A stretch of 64,000 bases of DNA from Weissella confusa (GCA_014332815.1 JACSZT010000003.1:248001-312000); one strand, 5' to 3'. Positions 9,680 through 20,483 are shown, counted from the stretch's first letter. A program made the numbers and translations. Notes: generated by a model not told the origin, from the letters alone.

Positions 9680-10273
9680 TTAACTCTCGGAGCGATTTGA
9701 GGTGGGACAGAGAAGCCCTGCCCGACCGCCGCGTGTCTATCGGCCAAAAACCCAAGTTTCCAGTTTGGCCGATGCGACCGGCAAGGGAGCAACACGCGGT
9801 GCTCGCGGCAGGGCGTGTCCCAGCTCAAATCTTTGTCGGAGAGAGTTACCCCAGGCATTTGCTTGTGCGCTAGCACACTGCTTGGTCACCGGCTAATATC
9901 GCAGGAGCTCCGAACCCCCGCACCCATACCCACCATGCCAGCAGCCGAGATGTACTCTGTTAGTTTTGTAGGTCATCCCCGGTTCATCAGAAAAAAGATA
10001 GTTGTCCCTGGTTATTTAACTGTGGATGTAAATCCAACACAGACAAGAATCACTTGGCTGCTGCAAATGCCTGGGACGATGTTTCTCCATTTTTGTGTTG
10101 GTGCTTGTGTCGTCACTGACGTGACGAGGCATGGTGGGTATGGGTGCGGAGGTTCTCCGTCCTACAATATAAGCTGGTGGCGACGGGGTCCCATTCTCAC
10201 TAAGCCTCAGCGTGTTTCATCGCCTGCCGGCTCGAAATCCACTGCTGCTAAGTGATAATTGGTGCCCCTGTCC
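9680..10273. ncRNA. Large structured RNA candidate, copy 1
   Basis: About 590 nt without a credible reading frame and richer in GC than the surrounding DNA; a second, collinear copy lies at 31262-31855. Seen helices: 9694-9708/9817-9831, 9715-9722/9807-9814, 9729-9736/9792-9799, 9739-9748/9764-9773, plus 9849-9862/10063-10075 and 9917-9939/10128-10149. The same helices occur in copy 2 with different but complementary bases, while loops such as ACCGGCAAGGGAGC and CTAATATCGCAGGAGCTCC are conserved. After undoing the inversions, the 9849/10063 helix joins the 9694/9817 hairpin into one long stem. Size and complexity recall the large ornate RNAs (ROOL, GOLLD) known from Lactobacillales, but I cannot assign a family or the transcribed strand. 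Confidence 0.7.
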
Positions 10274-10413
10274 TAGCCCTCCCAAAAGTATAATTGGGCG
10301 GTGTCTCAGTTCTATCAAATTAGCAAGTTGCTAAATAAGTGTCATAAAATAATCGGCCAACCATGAGTTGAAAGCTTATGACAATTATTTAACCGAGGCA
10401 TCCGCCACATCTA

Positions 10414-10442
10414 CTATTATTGGCACACTTACAACCCGTCAA
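10414..10442 (-). promoter_or_regulatory. Promoter of the Dyp-peroxidase operon
   Basis: Minus-strand TTGACG, 17-bp spacer, TAATAG. It lies in the 10274-10471 interval between the RNA and the peroxidase; a GGGAGGG ribosome site (10275-10281) sits just before the gene after rebuilding. Confidence 0.5.
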
Positions 10443-10472
10443 CACAAAATTCCTTTATAAGGGAATGATTAT

Positions 10473-11461
10473 GTCTTCAAGTTCCCATCTGCTGCACGTA
10501 CGTTCATTGAACGATTAATTGCTTGTGAACGGTCAGCGAATTCCGTGATGGCATCTTGTAGTTCTGTCAACGGCTTTGTACGGTCCAATTCCAACACCAC
10601 AAATTCAACGCTTTGACCAACGTCCTTCCAAACGTCTTGTGCCTTTGTATAATCCATTTCAGCCATGATCTGCAGAACGGTCATGTATTGACGCACAACC
10701 TCATACACAATCGACATGTCATTCGCACGCACGTGGATGAAAATATCTCCCTCTGTACCAGGCATGCTATATTCAGGCCCCTTAAGTCCCTTGAACTCTT
10801 CTAATTCAGCTGGAACCGGCTTGTTTGGGAACAATGTTTGCCAAGCAGTATAACTAAAGCCGATTGCTCAGAAGTCCATATCGTGAAGCCACTTTTGCGC
10901 AAACGCATATGACCCATTCACAAACTCAGGATCCTCATCACCAACGACTGCGACTTCAGCAGAATCAGCCGCGCTTGGCACTTCAGTACCGTCGATAAAG
11001 CCGATAATGGCGCGACCTTCAAAATTACGGAAGCCCTTAGTTTCATCGATAACCGTCGTGACATCGAAGTAGGTTCCCGTCTTGTTCAAGGCCGGTTCTG
11101 AGAATGGCACGTTCATACGGACGATTTGACGCTCTTCACCATCAATTTCGACCTTAGCACTCACGTTGTGTGCGTTGTGGAACTTTTCTTCATCTTCCAA
11201 TTCAAGATCATCATACTTGTGACGACCAATTGCCTTCTCTTGTACTTCAGTCTTTAGTTGTCCTTCGTTCGCGCTTACTTAATTGTTTTGTCTCACTCAT
11301 TCTGTCCACTCACCATCCGCAATGTCACCCAATAACTCACGTGATGGGATAAAGAATAGTTGCCCTGACATAAGTTGTGAGAACGTCAACAAATAATCAG
11401 ACATCTCAACCATTTGCGTCAACATTGCCTTGGTAACTGACCAATAACGTGAATAGCCAAT
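10473..11461 (-). CDS. Dyp-type haem peroxidase
   Basis: Haem peroxidase of the dye-decolourising family. Rebuilt: + strand 10476-11429, 317 aa, the usual length for the YfeX group. It shows GDIFIHVRANDMSIVYEV in the N-terminal ferredoxin-like half, then ETKGFRNFEGRAIIGFIDGT containing the diagnostic GxxDG motif with its distal Asp, GSYAFAQKWLHDM, and the proximal haem His region NAHNVSAKVEI. No Tat or Sec signal, so cytosolic. It overlaps the exporter gene by TGAATG-type coupling. Substrate unknown. Confidence 0.85.
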
Positions 11462-12847
11462 AGAAGGGAACGCGGTTCAAAATCCAAGGGCTCAACGGCA
11501 TCGTCACCGTCATGACCAACATAAAACCGGTAGTTAGCCACTGCACCATTGAAATCGGTACACTAAAATGGCTCGCCATGACGGGATAAATCGTCGTCAT
11601 AGCCGACTGACTAATTGAGAAAGAAAAACTGGTTAGCAACAGCATCCAAACAAATAACGAGCCAACCATCCCCATGCTAGCGCCACGATTCTCTTCTGGT
11701 GTAATCAACATGATGACACTTTGATAACTTGGGAATAAGAAGCCAACTGCTGCGCCTTCAAGCACACGTCCAAAAATCACCCAGCCAAACCCAGTTGCGT
11801 TAATCGCAATAAATGTTCCCAGCAAAAACATGGCTTGAATACCAGCTAAGAACCATTCACCGAATAGCCCAATCAATGACGGGATATCCAAGTGAACTTC
11901 TTTCTTCACGATGACGTTTTGCCCAACGAATAAATTGACCAAAAATAGCACACCAATAACCAGTTCAAAGAATACAAAGACGCCTTGCCAATTGAACCAT
12001 TGGCTAATAATACCGGACACAATCGGACCGGTAGCCAGGGCAGCGCCCATTACCATCGATGCACCTGTTAATAGCAACCCTAATGTGAAGCCTGCTTGCT
12101 TAAAGATCTTAAAGTCCAACATTGGTTGTGCCATGGTGCCTTGACGGTGTACAAAATACACGCTCAAGACCAAGCCAATCATCATCATCGCAATCATACT
12201 GATTGGCATAGTGGTGTGTCCCAAGGATTGAATGCCAAATAGTACCATGGCAATAATAAAAATACTGGCAGCTCCGATGCGCATGACAACTTTTAGCCCC
12301 TTTTGATCAAGTAGCTTTCCTGAACGGCGATTCATAACGGCCATCAAAGCAGCTGGCGGTACCATCAATAAACCAGAAACTAATTTGCTGGTGTGGAGTA
12401 CATTCTGATAATACAACGGCATCAACACCGTCATGACAATCAAGCCAATGTGACCGACAACCCCAGCAAATTGGCGAGCTGTGCTAATCATTGCTGAACC
12501 ATGAGTAATGAGATAATCAGGCAATTGGTTATTTGCATAAGTCGTGGCTGGCAACATCATAAAGGCATTACCAACTTCTCCAAACGTGGCAAAAATAACG
12601 GCCAATACAGCGTTATGCAAACCGAACGTTAGTGCCAATCCTGCATAACGTAACTGCAGGACAACATGGCAGAATTCCTTTAAAATGGCGATTTAATTGG
12701 GCAGCACTTGGGTCTATTTTGCTCGTTGATAGCTAGCAGTAATTCGCCAAACAATTACACTCATCACGGCCATGCCGAGAGCAAAGACGATGTAGGCACT
12801 ATGCAAGCCATTGCCAAATCCTGAAACAATGGTTGTGGCAACTAGAA
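11265..12847 (-). CDS. MFS multidrug exporter, DHA2 (EmrB/QacA-like)
   Basis: Rebuilt: + strand 11426-12784, 452 aa, with about 14 hydrophobic segments. N-terminus LFVWMLLLTSFSFSISQSAM then TTGFMLVMTVTMPLSPWILN, motif-like GRVLEGAAVGFLFPSYQSV and GPIVSGIISQWFNWQGVF, the antiporter motif C region of drug/H+ antiporters. It is coupled to the Dyp peroxidase gene, an association that suggests export or detoxification of a haem-linked or oxidised compound; that link is inference. Note the expected aspartate of motif D1 is a serine (SISQSAM). Confidence 0.8.
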
Positions 12848-12848
12848 G

Positions 12849-13243
12849 AAGACGAATACCATTTGCACGTAGTTGTTGCTTTGCCCAAGCCTTAGTACCT
12901 ACAAGTGCCACAACCTCTCACCTCTTTTCCGATAATCTCATGGATTACCACAGCAGCTGTTGGTCTACGCCCCTGACTTCAGTCAGGCGCATGACCAGTC
13001 CACTTTATGTTGGATGCATTTTTATGGCTGTCATTAAGTCTGCACAGCTAGCTAATGTTGTCATATTATGCTTTTGACATCTCTACGAATGCTATCTTAC
13101 CTTACCGATTCGTCAGTCGGGTAATCTATCCTTCCTAAAGGACAATCAAGATTACTTGGTTAGCAAACCGCGCAATTCAAGTTCACGGTAAAGTGAACGT
13201 GTCTTACTGTTTTGCAAGCGGATCATTCCCTTATCACGCGCGA
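12849..13243 (-). CDS. Small basic protein, 51 aa
   Basis: Rebuilt: + strand 12983-13138, GTG start after GAGGTGAGAG. The sequence begins MALVGTKAWAKQQLRANGIR and ends YRELELRGLLTK. The opening G-[ST]-K-x-W and the length resemble the short DUF2639/YflJ proteins of Bacilli, but the match is by eye only. About 200 nt of leader (rebuilt 12785-12982) with a CCTGACTGAAGTCAGG hairpin precede it. Confidence 0.45.
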
Positions 13244-13441
13244 GCTCTAATACATATCTTTACAAACATTATACCTATTTCAACTAGTAAATGCATTTAC
13301 TAAATCGAAAAAGATGCATCAAAAAAGCTGAACAAACGGGGGATTCCATCTGCTCAGCTTTTTCGAGTTGTTCACATACTGACTTATACAAGTCATAAGG
13401 AGTTGTAGCGTCAACATTAGCTAACCTTCTCGTAACCATCC
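13244..13441 (-). promoter_or_regulatory. Terminator plus promoter/operator of the LacI-type regulator gene
   Basis: Minus strand: terminator hairpin AAAAAGCTGAGCAGA..GTTCAGCTTTTTT (13364-13321), then the 16-bp perfect palindrome AGTAAATGCATTTACT (13301-13286) and TATAAT (13275-13270). The palindrome overlapping the -35 region is a plausible autoregulatory operator. No convincing gene lies in rebuilt 13140-13470. Confidence 0.5.
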
Positions 13442-13442
13442 A

Positions 13443-14629
13443 TGGCACTTTGATTTGGCACATAGCCCAATTGGCGCACGGCATCCATGACGCGCTCAAT
13501 CGTTTCCTCTGGAAAGTGATCATTTTTCTTATTAATAACTTGTGACACAGTCGTTGGTGAAACGCCTGCCAACGCCGCCACGTCTTTAATTGATGCTTTT
13601 TTTGCCATGTCTATCCCCCTCACGATATTACCCATGTACATAACCAGACCATTTACACCGCGTTCCAACATCTTAAGCAACCCTTGTTCAATTTCATCAT
13701 CATCAACTGAAATGAACACCAAGTCTGCTAGATTGTGGGCATGGTTTTGCATACTTTGCATTAAGTCCGAAAAGAACGGATTACGCAAACTTGGTACCAT
13801 CACCCCAATCAACGGATTTCCACCACCTCGAAGACTCTCATCGGGATGTAGCAACGCAATTTTTTTGTGGCCAAGTTCTACCAAGTGGCGCGCAACTACC
13901 TGGCCACCAGTAAACTCATCCGTCTTAACGTGGTCCGAGATGTTACTATCATTAATTTGATCTAGCACAACGTAGGGGATTCCTTGCTTTTGCAGATAAC
14001 GATCCACTTCCAAGGCATTCGGTAGCATTCGTGCATGGCCACGTAACAAACCAATACCCATTTCATCGTTCAAGGTAAAGGCAGCTGTAGCACCTGATGC
14101 AGCGACTTTATTTGCAATTGCTAACCCACCGTGCTTTGATAGCTTCGTCGCAATTTCAATAATTTCAACGTCGGCTTGTTCGTCAATAACCGCAGTGAAC
14201 CCCGAGATACGTTCCAACATATTTGTTGTCATCTGGACATCTAAAATTTCTTCTTGCATTGGCAATGCTGGATCTTTAAGGCGTGCTAGCACCATATCCA
14301 ACGCTAATTGACCCATACGCCAAACCGCCTGGGTCACCGTCGTTAGAGATGGCACCGTAAACTCAGCATAATCAGTGTTGTCATAGCCAATAACACTAAT
14401 GTCTTCTGGGACTCGAACCCCGCCGTTCTTAGTTTTTGTAAATCGTTTTACAAAGAATAATATACACCCTTTTTGTGGAATGTAAACCTTTTCAACTCGG
14501 AATTTGGTAAATGAATCACAAGCACATTCGTTTTGGTGTACAAAAAAGCCCTAGAAACGTGGATTCCTAGGGCTTTTACGTCATGATTATTTAGTTGGTG
14601 CAGGTGCCGTTGATTCGCGTTGAATGAGG
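13443..14629 (-). CDS. LacI-family transcriptional regulator
   Basis: Rebuilt: + strand 13474-14475, 333 aa, normal LacI length. The N-terminal HTH reads ASIKDVAALAGVSPTTVSQV with the hinge helix region, then a periplasmic-binding-protein-like sugar domain (GVMVPSLRNPFFSDLMQSM; GYDNTDYAEFTVPSLTTV), ending IQRESTAPAPTK. Being immediately upstream of rbsK and rpiA, it most likely senses ribose or a nucleoside product. Its probable operator is TTGTAAA(A)CG(A)TTTACAA, found just upstream of rbsK. Confidence 0.88.
14436..14489 (-). promoter_or_regulatory. rbsK promoter with LacI-type operator
   Basis: Minus strand: TTTACA, 18-bp spacer, TATTAT, and directly downstream the palindrome TTGTAAAACGATTTACAA (14453-14436). 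The same 18-mer occurs upstream of the nucleoside permease at 21632-21649. Binding there would block transcription of rbsK-rpiA. Confidence 0.65.
14541..14577 (-). terminator. Terminator after the LacI regulator
   Basis: Hairpin AAAGCCCTAGGAATC..TTTCTAGGGCTTTTTT, within one segment, separating the regulator from rbsK. Confidence 0.8.
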
Positions 14630-14630
14630 C

Positions 14631-15619
14631 GGCGGCAACTGCTTGGTTAGCACCCTTTCCACCAAGATTCATGCTACGTTCGTCAATTCGCAAGGTCTCT
14701 CCTTGGAGAGGCAAACGCTTAATATTTTGGATGATATCCAAGTTCAAACTACCAATTACGACAACCTTGTTCATTTCTTTCACCTTTTCCCTTATACATC
14801 ATTTTTAAAGTATTTATCTTGTAAATCGAGCATTGGCTCCACCATACACAAGAATTGTGTTGTGCCCATCTTCTTCAAGCAAAATTGTGGCTGATCCAGT
14901 TGCTGTATCCTTTTCACGCAAACCAGAAACGTTGATACCCTCATCTTCTAGTAGGGTCCTAAATTGTTGACCAGCTTCATCCTTACCAATTGCACCGATA
15001 AAACTAACTTCTGCACCTTGGCGAGGCGTGCATGCTAGGATAGCTGGATCAATGTCCTTAGCATTCATAACTGGCGCTGCATTCAAAACCGTCTTAACAC
15101 CGTACTTCTTAGCAAGGTAGAATCCCTTAGCAACGGCCTCTTGAGGCACTTCAAATTGGGCAACCACATAATCAGCATCCGCAATCAATGCTTCAGACAT
15201 GACAACGTCATCAGCTGACAACTGTACCTTAAAGATAGGACGCGTGTGGGGGTTCTTACCATCAAGGTTGTAGTAAACGCCTTCTTCACCAAGTGTGATG
15301 ATAGTTCCTTGCACTGACAATTCAGAAATCGCATCGCTAACTGCCAGTAGGTCCTCATACTTTGTTGATGGCTCGCGTTCCAATAGCGCTGCTGCTTCAG
15401 TCTCATTAGGTACGATGATATATTAGTCTTCATTGTGCAATGATCGAACAACTTCTGAGTGAGTTGGGATTGAACGGATTGCACCAGAACGTGAAACTGC
15501 AAGTGAAGATGCCTTACATGCATATTCAACTGCATCGGCAACATTCGTCGCATCCAACTTCAATTGTGAAACTACCGCACCGATAAACGTGTCACCAGCG
15601 GCAGTCGTATCAACTGCCT
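14631..15619 (-). CDS. rbsK: Ribokinase
   Basis: Phosphorylates ribose to ribose 5-phosphate. Rebuilt: + strand 14684-15619, 311 aa. PfkB-family signature one is [19 protein letters not shown] (about residues 35-53), then [34 protein letters not shown], and the catalytic [14 protein letters not shown] near residue 248. The Asp of AAGD is the general base. Stop ends exactly at a segment boundary and rpiA follows within about ten bases. Confidence 0.92.
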
Positions 15620-15620
15620 G

Positions 15621-16411
15621 TGGGCAGTACGGTTTGAAGTCGTTACGCCGACAATATCAAGTCCTTCATTGGCAACGCGCTCACCAAGACGGTCAACAAA
15701 ATAGCGGACAGTTGAACCAGTTCCTAGACCAACTACCATGCCATTTTCAACTAAGCTTGCAGCGTATTCACCAGCGGCCTTCTTTTGTTGTTGAATCTTG
15801 TCTAACATATCGTCCTCCGCATGTTGCTTGCTACCATCAACAATCCAAATGTTGCGCTTTGAATTCTTGGCGACAACCTTTTCATATAGCAAAGCAGCGC
15901 CACCACCCTTGATACCATTCAATTGTGGATCAACCGCATCAGCACCATCGACAGTCAAATCAATGTAATCAACCGCATCGACGTCAGCCAAAGGAATGCC
16001 CAAGCAACGCGCTTGTCATGTCGCAAGCTCTTCTGGGAATGGAATTGTATCCAAATGCAAATCAATAATGTTATTACCGTTATCCGTCGTTAGTGGACGC
16101 CCATCTTCATCCAAACGCAAAATTGGATTTAAATTGTGCTTCTTAAACAAACGGCATAATTGTTGTTCACCATATGACACCACTTCAACTGGTAATGGGA
16201 AGTGTCCCAACTCGGTAATACACAACCTTTAGATATTTTCGAATTAAATACGTTGGGACTCTGATGTTATCTATTTTTAAAAAATTTAAAAATAACCCTA
16301 GTTCTTTGCCATATCACGCTTCAATACTTGAATTTCATCCCCACCGACAATGACCTCATCACAGACGTTCAAGAACAAGCCGTGCTCAACGACACCAACT
16401 TGATTTGATAG
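15621..16411 (-). CDS. rpiA: Ribose-5-phosphate isomerase A
   Basis: Interconverts ribose 5-phosphate and ribulose 5-phosphate. Rebuilt: + strand 15630-16328, 232 aa. Shows [20 protein letters not shown] (phosphate-binding), [31 protein letters not shown] with the catalytic Asp and Glu region, and [20 protein letters not shown]. Preceded by GGAGGACGAT. With rbsK it feeds ribose freed from nucleosides into the pentose phosphate pathway. Confidence 0.93.
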
Positions 16412-16412
16412 A

Positions 16413-17599
16413 GATATCGCACACTGGAATATGCTTCATATCGATCAGCCCACGCACAGCTGATGATATGGTTGTATCTACCTCAGTTTTCATACTTTCT
16501 TTTTCTCTCTTCATCTCAAAAAATCATAGCAAAAGCTAAAAATTTATTTCCCTTTGGTCAATTACCAGATTCATCTTTTTCATATCCCATTAAAGGCATA
16601 CTAACATTTTGCGTTGGTATTCAGCGATTGCAGCAATTACCGGACTAGTTGCCTCATCATCAACTGGTTTCGGTTCAATAAATAAGCACAATTCATCCAA
16701 TCCAACATTAAGCGTGCGTAGCATTGCGTGCAACTTGTGCACCGTAATGTCACCTTGCCCATTTACAAACGTGTAGTATCGACTGCTAGAGATTCCAGCA
16801 TGCTTTAAATAAGCCAAAATCTCATCATATGTAAAATAATTTAGATATAGCAGGAATGCTTTGAGTTCGGCCATTGTGTAGTACTCTGAGCGTCGCAAGA
16901 CATCATTCAGTACTGGTTTAATGCGTTTAGCTTCTTCACTGCTTAAGACAACAGGTCGGAAATCATTTTTGTCTTGTAAATTAATTAGTCCTGATATGTC
17001 ACGCGTATCATCCACCTCAAAAGGTAGGCTGAAGAAAGAATTCAATAAATCATGAACTTCTTGACTCTGTCCACGTTGGATACTAATTAACAATAGCTGG
17101 TATACCAAAAAGCTGATTACGTGCAACACATCATGACGCGCTGCATCGTGACGCTCCTTTAACTTTTGTGTTAGGAAGCGAATGCTGGTCATTGCCTTGG
17201 GATTTTCAATCCAATATAGCGTTAGCATAAACGATTGGAAAGAGTCGTCCATAAAAGCATCGAAGTACTCCCAGTTCTCCTTCGCTTGGAATAATTTGAT
17301 TGACTCTTTGACAGAAGCATATTTGGTTTGTGCTAGGGCAACTTTTTCAGCCATAATCAGTTGAATAATCTCAACCATTTGGCGCAAAAATAGGGTCATC
17401 CGCTGGCACACCAAATCGTTTCTGATCATGTAGCAATTCATTAATCAGTGATTTGATCATGTAAGTGGACCAATTGAAATGGCGTTCCAAATCTGGAATC
17501 AACATTTTCGTTTGGTTCGTCTCATAAAAGTAGCTAACCAATGCTACTTTCTTAATTTCCTTTTTTCCCAGTAACCACTCCATAATAATTATCCCCCGA
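16413..17599 (-). CDS. Rgg/MutR-type helix-turn-helix regulator
   Basis: Rebuilt: + strand 16529-17413, 294 aa, the length of Rgg proteins. The N-terminal XRE HTH is visible (IPVCDISIK then HAGISSSRYYTFVNGQGD and HKLHAMLRTLNVGLDELCLF), followed by a long all-helical repeat region of about 220 residues. Rgg proteins often respond to short peptides. It stops six bases before the next regulator, whose ribosome site (GGGGGA) overlaps its end. Confidence 0.65.
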
Positions 17600-18985
17600 A
17601 TTAAATGCAGTTTTGGGACATCAAGGTGTTCTGCCAACACAGACAAGGCTGTTGGTGTATTATTCATCCCCGTTATTAATGTGCGGAATAAATACGACTC
17701 CTTAATATAGCTTGCTGTTAAGCTAAGCAAGTAGGCTCGGTTACCAGGAATTAATTCCACTTCACGTTCAGATGGGCTCAATCTTAGCTGTCCCTGCAAA
17801 CGTGCCACTTGATTAGCTTGCTGAATAATATCGGCTTCAAAAAAATCAGTTAATTCGGTTTCATCATGAATGACGTTTTTAAAAATGCTAACCAGCATAA
17901 TACGAATCGCCCATTCGTCTCCTTGTAGCCGATTATAAGTATTAATTTCAATATTCGCTGGTCGCGCACGATCATTAAATTGACGAATATCATTTTTAAC
18001 TGACTCGTTCAGAATCAGTAGGTTTTTGTATGCCTCATCTAGTTGATCATCTGCTAATAACACATGCGGTTGCGTAGAATTTGAAACTGGGCAACGTGCA
18101 TTCAAGCGCACAAGCCAAACCGCCAACTCAATCATCAATGACAAGTGTTGGTGTTGCGTTAACTACGCTGCTTCAACATTCGACATTTGATAATCTTGTG
18201 GCATATCTTGCCCAAAGAATTCACGGTACACCGTCTGGGCAATGTTGCTCAACATCGCATGGACTTTCCCCACTTCTTTGTTAGCATTGCCACTCAAATG
18301 ACCGGCAGACAACCCGACGCGTACCAGCATCAAGACGCCATAACGACTCTCCAGTGACAACTCGTGCGGTGGCAAACGAACAAATCGACGAAAACGGTTT
18401 TTAATATTAAGCGTCTTGATACCTAAGTACTCATTGACTCGTGTTAGGAAGCGATCTGTAAACAACGTGTACTCAGGGAACAACGAGTGGCTAATTGTGT
18501 AATCGTCATTTCCTTGATAATTGATATGCGTCAAAAATAGCAGCATCATCGCTGGTTGCTCAAGTTCATTGGCTAATTGCGTCGTTAAATGTAAGGTATC
18601 ACTGATAATCATGTCGCATTGCTTCATGTCATCGCTCACATCAATACGTAGTTCAGCTTGACGTTCAAGCATGGTTGCAACTTCTTTATGCATAAACGCG
18701 TCATTAATCCGCAAGCTAATATGCAATTGCGGAATCATGACAGAACGGTCTAATAGACCGATGAATAAGTTATAAAACACCTTGAACTCCTAAAAACGTT
18801 TTTTACACCAATAAAAAAAGCAGATCATTACTGATCTGCTTTTTGCGGACTACTTCTGTCGTCCATAGATTGATTCTGTAAATTTGTTCATCGTTAAATT
18901 GACCGCCGTATGCAAGAATGAATCAAACTCAGCAAACGTCGGCAACGTCGTCCAAACAATCACCTGTGCTGCTTGCGCACGAGGC
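17403..18985 (-). pseudogene. Mga/AtxA-type regulator interrupted by an in-frame amber codon
   Basis: Rebuilt: + strand 17419-18924, 501 codons, the size of Mga-family virulence/metabolic regulators. The N-terminus has two winged-HTH regions (ERHFNWSTYMIKSLINELL; TALSVLAEHLDVPKLHLIRG), then helical PRD-like domains, then a C-terminal PTS EIIB-like domain (QLHISLRIN ... KQCDMIISDTL). A TAG lies in frame at codon 203 (given 18163-18165), with coding sequence continuing in the same frame on both sides. It is inside a segment, not at a junction, so the inversion does not explain it. Either a real nonsense mutation, two separate proteins, or a base-calling error. Confidence 0.6.
18812..18845 (-). 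terminator. Terminator after the Mga-like gene
   Basis: Hairpin AAAAAGCAGATCAGTAATGATCTGCTTTTTTT, readable on the minus strand. Confidence 0.85.
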
Positions 18986-18986
18986 A

Positions 18987-19579
18987 TATGTCAGATGATG
19001 TTGCTGCAAGAAGTCCGCCACCTGCTTTGACACTTTACGTTGCTTGCGTGTACCGACAACGTAAAGTTCAAGTCCATCTTGATGTTTCATAATTGCGCAT
19101 CCCCCTTCTTCATATTCACTTCCATGGTAGAACAAGCCGATATCGTCAACTCCAGCTTTGCCTCTTTTATTGTACGAAACCGGTTTAACAATTTCATTAT
19201 CACGCCATTGAACAATAATTGGTCCAGTCACCTTATTCGGCTGGCTAAACAACCGGTGTTGCTGCTCACTCATCGTCAGAGCTAATATTTCTTTATCTCG
19301 CGTAGCTTTATTAGTCCATGCTAAGACTTCACAAAACTCACTAAACGACATTGGAAACGCCTGTTTAACCTGAATCAGACGAAGGCTAGTGCATTTGCGC
19401 TAGCCTTTTTAATTTAGTCACCATCCGCAATTCTGCGATCGAACAACTGCTTTTTCATGGTTTGTCGTGGCATATTCACGCATGTCAGCACGCTGTAATT
19501 CATCCAATGCTGAACATAAATGGCGATGCCGCTCATCTTTAGAAATAAACATTTCCAAATCAACAATCCCAAACTTTGC
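18987..19579 (-). CDS. Spx/ArsC-like protein without the CXXC motif
   Basis: Rebuilt: + strand 19080-19544, 154 aa, start chosen at ATG after GAAGGGGGATGCG. The first strand and helix (LELYVVGTRKQRKVSKQVADFLQ) and the later GPIIVQWRDNEIV (the cis-Pro/strand of KRPIIVD in Spx) fit the arsenate reductase/Spx thioredoxin-like fold. The usual C-x-x-C near residue 12 is replaced by T-R-K-Q, so it cannot act as a classical redox switch. Role unknown; it may bind RNA polymerase like Spx. Confidence 0.4.
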
Positions 19580-20483
19580 TGCTCAATGCTGAGTTTTTTT
19601 ATTTGTCGGCATATCCCGTTTACTAATTAAGGGACAACCCTCCTAAGCGCCTATTAATCGGCGTTATAATGGCACCGTACCGTTGAATCTTACTTTACTA
19701 AAATTATCGTCTAATTGTTATTGATGAGTGCTTTGCTTCAACTAACACATACTATTACCCATTCAACGATACATTAAGCCTTCAAAAAACTAATACCTTT
19801 TCAATGTGAATAATCTGTTATCCAACTGCGGCTGACATCTTTTCCACTTTAAGGGCAACCTCACCCAACAAATCATTTAAAGCAGTATATTTAGACATGT
19901 AGTTAACGGTGCGTACATTAACTACACACTCCTATAAGTAGACGCATAGTCTATTTTCGTTTTCTCAGCATCATTATACTACCACACTTCGATTGTAAGT
20001 GATAGGGTATCAGCCATGTAGTGAATGTACCCTGTATTCACGCGATTTTAAATAGAGGTACAGGTACATTTCTCATACATCTACGGTTGTTATTCTAAAC
20101 TAGATATTGCCCCCTAAATGCATTATTTCTTTATTGTGAGTATCTTTACTCCCAGTTATATTCATTATGCTATCTGGCCAACCGAAGTCGACCATTCAGA
20201 CAAAAATAAAATAAACCCTCACCAAATATACCAGTGGGTAAGTATACTTGCATATAGAGAGAAAGAGAGAGGGGCGTATTAGCCATGATAACCAATACGC
20301 AACACCGTATGTGCCGAAAAATCACATACGATGCGAAACTATGCTCAGTTCTATAAAAGAGCTGCGTAGACTCCGTTATGATAATCATGTTGGTTGTAAC
20401 CAACGCCCATTTTATATGGTGATGTCACATTTCTTTACAAAGTGTTTTCTTATCACCCATTAAGACATCACACCCACATATTC
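19580..20483. other. About 0.9 kb without an assignable gene
   Basis: AT-rich DNA with several inverted repeats, among them GTAGTTAA/TTAACTAC at 19899-19906/19918-19925 and GCGTATTAGCCATGATAACCAATACGC-like hairpin at 20273-20303. One short reading frame of 26 codons is noted separately. A GGAGGG site near rebuilt 19735 precedes no open frame of useful length. I see no tRNA, IS or phage sequence. Confidence 0.5.
19818..19898 (-). CDS. Possible 26-aa peptide
   Basis: Open frame starting MSKYTALNDLLGEVALKVEK and ending in MSAAVG, wholly inside one segment so unaffected by junctions. The ATG is at the foot of the palindrome GTAGTTAA..TTAACTAC. No good ribosome site is seen for it (AGGAG lies 27 bases upstream). 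Two regulators of peptide-responsive type lie about 1-3 kb away, but a link is speculation. Confidence 0.25.
   Translation of the reverse strand: MSKYTALNDLLGEVALKVEKMSAAVG

Noticed and set aside
9680-10273. An insertion sequence or MITE for the two-copy repeat
   Set aside because: No transposase, no clear terminal inverted repeats or target duplications, and the copies differ mainly by paired compensatory changes.
11406-12638. A single 410-aa ORF as the true MFS protein
   Set aside because: Its segments are in reverse order (C-terminal parts first) and it includes out-of-place flanking codons; the rebuilt 452-aa frame is the real gene.
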